A stretch of DNA of 13,963 nt from VFZS01 sp964353255 (lineage in GTDB: Bacteria > Acidobacteriota > Terriglobia > Bryobacterales > Bryobacteraceae). Each line of letters starts with the position of its first letter. The stretch's first letter is position 1. Shown in pieces: positions 7,172-13,963 of the stretch. The translations under genes and the position numbers were made by a program. The stretch lies in contig CAYGVJ010000137.1 of NCBI GenBank assembly GCA_964353255.1, positions 1-13,963 on the forward strand, read 5' to 3'. A model generated the notes under the pieces. That model ran no database searches and was not told the origin of the DNA. It saw only the letters and a program-made list of their open reading frames with translations.

Positions 7172-7480
7172 TCAACGGGACTGGTACCGGCAGGTCAAGG
7201 CCCGCGCAATTGCAGGAGACCGGCGCAGAGCGGAACAGACTTCACTCATCCGCCGCGGCCACGTCGCCTCCGATTCCCAAACAGACAGGTCATCGTCCGC
7301 GCGAGGGCCAATCTCGTAGCCCTTGCGGTCACGCTCCTCCAGGCCCCGGATCTCCAGCCTCCTCAGATGCTCGCGCACGGCGTCACGAATCAGCGCAGAC
7401 CGGTTCAGTTTCGTGCGACGCGCGGCCTGGTCCGTCGCCCGGAGCAGCTTTGAGTCGAAGACCACCTGGATCGTTTCCAT
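7172..7480 (-). CDS. Orphan MazE/CopG-type ribbon-helix-helix antitoxin
   Basis: This is a 102-residue protein. METIQVVFDSKLLRATDQAARRT then LNRSALIRDAVREHLRRLEIR (25-45) is the RHH DNA-binding domain. LEERDRKGYE and the WESEATWPRR segment (68-77) match the C-terminal, toxin-binding part of MazE-type antitoxins, which normally ends about here. Instead 25 extra basic residues follow (78-102). No MazF toxin frame lies downstream: after the stop there are only 30 bp before the convergent end of the 773-residue gene. The ATG at 7480 follows GGAG at a 7-nt spacing; an upstream in-frame ATG at 7510 has no such site and lies beyond the palindrome. It is therefore a solitary antitoxin, perhaps kept as a regulator or as a remnant of a lost pair. 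Confidence 0.8.
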   Translation of the reverse strand: METIQVVFDSKLLRATDQAARRTKLNRSALIRDAVREHLRRLEIRGLEERDRKGYEIGPRADDDLSVWESEATWPRRMSEVCSALRRSPAIARALTCRYQSR

Positions 7481-7481
7481 A

Positions 7482-7506
7482 TGTGGACTCCAATCCACAG
7501 TATACT
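7482..7506 (-). promoter_or_regulatory. Antitoxin operator and candidate -10 box
   Basis: Immediately before the RHH antitoxin ATG lies the inverted repeat TGTGGA-N6-TCCACA (7482-7499), which overlaps the ribosome binding site GGAG. The palindrome AGTATACT (7499-7506) follows and supplies a minus-strand TATACT -10 box. Binding by the antitoxin to its own leader is the usual arrangement in this family. No good -35 box is visible. Confidence 0.55.
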
Positions 7507-7533
7507 CCACACCGGGCAGTTCATCCGTGGACC

Positions 7534-7693
7534 CCCGTGGCCGTAATCCGTACGCAAGGATCTGTCCGGCCAGGGGGCCGGACGCGGACGGGGGCGTCCG
7601 CCCTACAATGGCGCGCCGTAGGGCGGCTCCCCTGAGCCGCGAGCCAGCCCCCCGGCTGGCTCACCCTCGCTACGTACGGATTACGGCCGCGGG
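7534..7693. repeat. Composite non-coding element with 21-bp terminal inverted repeats
   Basis: The arms 7534-7554 and 7673-7693 are inverted copies. The inner 16 bp are a perfect match (GGCCGTAATCCGTACG against CGTACGGATTACGGCC), and outward of these one mismatch is followed by four more matching pairs. Between the arms are three further hairpins. One is GGACGC-N8-GCGTCC, part of the core shared with 3956-3989. The second is GCGGCTC-N4-GAGCCGC (7623-7640). The third is GAGCCAGCC-N4-GGCTGGCTC (7641-7662). There is no reading frame of note and no clear target-site duplication. It fills the gap between the antitoxin promoter and the end of the M14 gene. It looks like a MITE-like or REP-cluster repeat; if transcribed it would fold into a long branched structure. 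Confidence 0.75.
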
Positions 7694-7718
7694 AAGCTGA
7701 ACGGTATTAAGGCCCGGC

Positions 7719-10724
<3,006 letters not shown>

Positions 10725-10758
10725 ACGCTAACCTCGCTATCATAATGCAATTGGGTTC
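10725..10758. promoter_or_regulatory. 34-bp divergent promoter region (M14 / thrC)
   Basis: Both start codons face away from this very short gap. A plus-strand CATAAT (10741-10746) and a minus-strand TATGAT (10744-10739) overlap each other, so the two promoters would share their -10 DNA. Transcription from the plus-strand box would begin about 6 nt before the thrC ATG, giving an almost leaderless mRNA; no proper ribosome binding site precedes that ATG. The M14 start has GAGG at 10735-10732. Neither direction has a good -35 box, so the promoter assignment is tentative. Confidence 0.4.
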
Positions 10759-11985
10759 ATGACGACACTGACACATCTGGAGTGCAGCCTGTGCGCGGCC
10801 AGGTTCGAGCCTGGCAAAGTCTACAACCTCTGCTCCTGCGGCGGGCCGCTGCTGGTCCGCTATGACCTGGAAATGGCTCGGCGAAGCTGGAACCGGGAAT
10901 GGATCAGGAGCGGACCGTCCTCGATGTGGCGCTATGCGCCAGTGCTCCCGGTGAGGAACCCGGCCTCGGTGGTTTCACTCGGCGAAGGCATGACGCCTTT
11001 GATCCGCGCCGGGCGCCTGGGCCGGCGGCTGGGCGCTCGGAACCTGTGGATCAAGGACGAGGGTTTGAATCCCACCGGCTCCTTCAAGGCGCGGGGACTG
11101 GCCTGCGCTGTCTCGATGGCCGTGGAGCTGGGGATCAAGAAGGTGGCCATCCCCTCGGCTGGCAACGCCGCTAGCGCGCTGGCGGCTTACGCCGCTGCCG
11201 CCGGCCTGGAGGCCCACATTTTCCTGCCTTCGGACGTGCCGCAATCCAACTACCTGGAGTGCCTGGCCTTCGGGGCGCGCGTGACCCTGGTGGACGGCCG
11301 GATCAGCGACTGCGCCAAGCTGGTGGCGGCCGGCGCGGCGCGCGAAGGCTGGTTCGACATGAGCACGCTCAAGGAGCCCTACCGGATCGAGGGCAAGAAG
11401 ACCATGGGTTATGAACTGGCCGAGCAGTTCAACTGGGAGCTGCCGGAGGTCGTCTTCTACCCCACCGGCGGCGGCGTGGGTCTGATCGGCATGTGGAAGG
11501 CCTTCGGGGAAATGGAGGCGCTGGGTTGGATCTCCAGCCGGCGGCCCAAGATGATCGCGGTGCAGGCCGAGGGCTGCCAGCCGGTAGTCGAAGCCTTCCA
11601 GCGGGGCGACGCGCGCTGTCGGTTCTTCGAGAACGCATCGACGGTAGCCGCCGGCCTGCGTGTCCCCAAGCCGCTAGGCGATTTCCTGATCCTGAACGCC
11701 CTGAGGGTTAGCGGGGGAACTGCGGTTGCGGTCAGCGACGCGGACTTACTGGACGCGGGCGTGGAGCTGGCTTCCGAGGAGGGCATCTTCGCCGCTCCGG
11801 AGGGCGCCGCTTGCATAGCGGCTCTGCGGAAGCTTCTGGCAGAAGGTTTCCTGAGGCCCGAGGAGCGGATCGCTATCTACAACACCGGCGCCGGCCTGAA
11901 GTACCTGGAGGTCTACTCGACCCGCTTCCCCCGCCACGCGGCCTCCGAGCCGGACAAGCTGGGCGGGCTGATCACCCCGCGCTGA
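10759..11985 (+). CDS. thrC: Threonine synthase
   Basis: This 408-residue fold-type II PLP enzyme converts O-phosphohomoserine to threonine, the last step of threonine synthesis. The N-terminus has a zinc-ribbon-like cluster (C9, C12, C25, C27) typical of the longer bacterial and archaeal thrC branch. The PLP lysine is K110 in NPTGSFKARG. SAGNAASA (133-140) is the substrate/PLP-contacting loop and TGGGVG (236-241) is the phosphate-binding glycine loop. The C-terminal part (GIFAAPEGAACIAAL, NTGAGLKY) is intact. It sits alone, without thrA or thrB. Related fold-type II enzymes such as threonine dehydratase or cysteate synthase are possible, but the cysteine-rich N-terminus and the glycine loops fit threonine synthase best. 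Confidence 0.93.
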   Translation: MTTLTHLECSLCAARFEPGKVYNLCSCGGPLLVRYDLEMARRSWNREWIRSGPSSMWRYAPVLPVRNPASVVSLGEGMTPLIRAGRLGRRLGARNLWIKDEGLNPTGSFKARGLACAVSMAVELGIKKVAIPSAGNAASALAAYAAAAGLEAHIFLPSDVPQSNYLECLAFGARVTLVDGRISDCAKLVAAGAAREGWFDMSTLKEPYRIEGKKTMGYELAEQFNWELPEVVFYPTGGGVGLIGMWKAFGEMEALGWISSRRPKMIAVQAEGCQPVVEAFQRGDARCRFFENASTVAAGLRVPKPLGDFLILNALRVSGGTAVAVSDADLLDAGVELASEEGIFAAPEGAACIAALRKLLAEGFLRPEERIAIYNTGAGLKYLEVYSTRFPRHAASEPDKLGGLITPR

Positions 11986-12139
11986 GGCGGGGGGAACGGA
12001 GGGGCGATGGAGACAACAGCAGTCCGTCATCCACCAGCTTCAACTCCAGCCGCCGCCCCTCAATGCCGGCCAGCCGAAGGATCGCCTTGGGAATGCGGAC
12101 CCCCAGCGAGTTTCCGATCCGCGTCAACTGCGTCGTCAC
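11972..12139 (-). CDS. Truncated AbrB/MazE-type antitoxin (SpoVT-AbrB domain)
   Basis: Reading the minus strand from a GTG at 12139 gives a 55-residue protein beginning VTTQLTRIGNSLGVRIPKAI, then LRLAGIEGRRLELKLVDDGL and a short basic tail. This is a textbook SpoVT-AbrB swapped-hairpin domain of MazE-type antitoxins (IGNS-GVRIPK, LELK). A perfect AGGAGG lies 5 nt before the GTG, which strongly supports expression. MazE-type proteins of this branch normally run to about 75-85 residues with an acidic, toxin-binding tail. That tail is missing: the frame stops at 11972, inside the last codons of thrC on the other strand (14-bp overlap). No toxin follows, because thrC occupies its place. It may still bind DNA, or it may be a remnant. 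Confidence 0.75.
   Translation of the reverse strand: MTTQLTRIGNSLGVRIPKAILRLAGIEGRRLELKLVDDGLLLSPSPLRSPRLSAG
11975..11992. terminator. GC-rich hairpin at the thrC stop codon
   Basis: CCCCGC-GCTGAG-GCGGGG is a perfect 6-bp stem whose loop contains the thrC stop codon. There is no T-run after it, so it is at best a weak or factor-assisted terminator for thrC. On the minus strand it also falls within the last codons of the antitoxin. Confidence 0.3.
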
Positions 12140-12156
12140 GGTCGCCTCCTGGCGTA

Positions 12157-12171
12157 GTTATACCGTATTAC
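12157..12171 (-). promoter_or_regulatory. Candidate operator/-10 region of the AbrB-type gene
   Basis: GTTATAC-C-GTATTAC is a near-palindrome (one mismatched pair) that begins 7 nt upstream of the AGGAGG site of the truncated antitoxin. On the minus strand it contains TAATAC and TATAAC, either of which could be a -10 box. AbrB/MazE proteins usually repress through palindromes in this position. The site is short and the call is tentative. Confidence 0.4.
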
Positions 12172-12312
12172 TTCCGCTTGATCACGAAAGGCATCCCGGC
12201 TGCCGCCGGCGTGCCGATGATCAACGCCACTGTCCATCCCTCCTGCTATCCGATGGACGTGCCGTCAATCCAGCGGGCGACCGACGCAGAAGGGGTGGAC
12301 TACTCGCGGTAG
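12163..12312 (+). pseudogene. Orphan coding-like fragment (C-terminal end of an unknown protein)
   Basis: The plus frame from 12163 to the TAG at 12310-12312 encodes a smooth, coding-looking peptide: PYYFRLITKGIPAAAGVPM, then INATVHPSCYPMDVPSIQRA and TDAEGVDYSR. About three-quarters of its codons end in G or C, like the neighbouring genes. Upstream the frame turns into antisense of the AbrB-type gene, and no start codon with a ribosome binding site is found. It therefore looks like the tail of a gene whose 5' part was lost in a rearrangement. I do not recognise the family. Confidence 0.4.
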
Positions 12313-12351
12313 GTGGTCCGTGAACCGGCCTACCTCCCAAACTCATTTCCT

Positions 12352-12732
12352 CTACCTCGTTTCAACCAGGATTTCCTTTTTGGCTCCCGGACGGATCGCG
12401 GCTGGCGCCGGCAACGCCGGGGTGCCCTCTGGGCCCCGCCGCAGCACGCACGCGAACCGCCGCCGCGTCAGATGGCTCTCGGCCAGCAGCAGCCAGCAGC
12501 AACGAGCGTGCTGGCCTTCCTTAGATCCACTGCTTGGCCGGGCCCCGCGGGTTGTAGAACCGCACCACCGCCTGGCTGTCGGTCTCCAGGCTGGTGTTGA
12601 ACAGCAGCAGCCGATGATGGCAAATGGGCTCGCGTTGACATCCTCGTAGCCGGCCAGGCGGCTGTAGACGGACTGCCGCAGCAGATCAGCGAGAGGAAAC
12701 TGCGTGTTCTTCGCCCGGCCAGGGCCGGTCAA
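12352..12732 (-). pseudogene. IS1380-family transposase remnant
   Basis: Three pieces of an IS1380-type transposase survive in order on the minus strand. Piece 1 (about 12634-12705) reads FPLADLLRQSVYSRLAGYEDVN, the N-terminal family motif. Piece 2 (about 12524-12613, another frame) reads RLLLFNTSLETDSQAVVRFY then NPRGPAKQWI, the conserved YN-RGxAEQWI-KEGK region that carries the last acidic/catalytic neighbourhood. One extra base at 12523 then turns WI-K into WI-stop; skipping it restores KEGQHA. Piece 3 (about 12430-12522) reads HARCCWLLLAESHLTRRRFA, the C-terminal end. The catalytic core between pieces 1 and 2 and a stretch between pieces 2 and 3 are deleted: about 125 codons are left of a family usually above 400. 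No terminal inverted repeats could be identified. Inactive. Confidence 0.75.
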
Positions 12733-12856
12733 TTCTCACCCGCTGGGTGTGGACCTCCGGAGCCCGTTGATCACCTCAGAACCTGCTTAAATAAAGGCGT
12801 CTGCGAACCCGCGAACGTTAGCAGGCTACGTTGAAAAAGCTGCGCTGCGGCACGAC
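12733..12856. other. Short intergenic region, no gene
   Basis: This lies between the 5' side of the transposase remnant and the stop of the sensor kinase. It is less GC-rich (CTTAAATAAAGG at about 12785) and may include the decayed end of the insertion sequence. A small inverted repeat (TTAGCAGGCTA, about 12818-12828) is present. There is a GAAAAAGC run next to the kinase stop but no clear terminator hairpin. Confidence 0.5.

Positions 12857-13963
<1,107 letters not shown>

Noticed and set aside
7138..7635. Possible MazF toxin frame beside the orphan antitoxin
   Set aside because: No frame on either strand here shows the MazF start motif (RGEIW/V) or core; the plus frames are shadows or repeat sequence.
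7534..7693. CRISPR array or tRNA in the hairpin-rich gap
   Set aside because: Repeats are inverted, not direct with regular spacers, and no tRNA-like TTCGA arm or cloverleaf could be drawn.
12833..12856. Rho-independent terminator after the sensor kinase
   Set aside because: There is a run of T on the minus strand, but the sequence before it (GCCGCAGCGCAGC) does not form a convincing stem.

Overview
The window is GC-rich, tightly coded bacterial chromosome. Several things point to the Acidobacteriota, perhaps the Bryobacterales/Solibacter group: an S41-type protein paired with an FmdB-type zinc ribbon, a 1000-residue secreted M14 peptidase, an SPFH/ribbon-helix-helix/DUF3592 operon, and short GC-rich intergenic hairpin repeats. 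This placement is an inference from recalled gene content, not a measurement.

Layout. Positions 1-345 are non-coding and hold a small REP-like hairpin. Positions 346-2250 (minus) are a three-gene operon: an SPFH/band-7 membrane protein, a 69-residue ribbon-helix-helix (RHH) DNA-binding protein and a two-TM DUF3592-type protein. It is preceded by a striking triple palindromic operator at 2268-2299. Positions 2393-3905 (minus) carry a CtpA-like S41 protein that has lost both catalytic residues, followed 1 bp later by an FmdB-type zinc-ribbon protein. Divergent from these, 4068-7141 (plus) carries a DUF3142-like exported protein and a 773-residue exported helical-repeat protein, coupled by an ATGA overlap. 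Next come an orphan MazE/CopG-type RHH antitoxin (7172-7480, minus) with its own operator, then a non-coding element bounded by 21-bp inverted repeats (7534-7693). Positions 7719-10724 (minus) encode the large M14 peptidase. Only 34 bp away and divergent is threonine synthase (10759-11985, plus).

Positions 11972-12856 are a scrapyard. They hold a truncated AbrB/MazE-type antitoxin whose reading frame runs into the 3' end of thrC, an orphan coding-like fragment (12163-12312), and a broken, internally deleted IS1380-family transposase (12352-12732). The window ends inside a hybrid histidine kinase with a C-terminal receiver domain (12857-13963, minus), whose N-terminus lies beyond the edge.

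The most interesting points are the inactive-looking S41 protein, the SPFH-RHH-DUF3592 operon with its helically phased operator, the two toxin-less antitoxins beside recombined DNA, and the inverted-repeat element that shares a core with a second intergenic site. No complete defence system, CRISPR array or intact mobile element was found.
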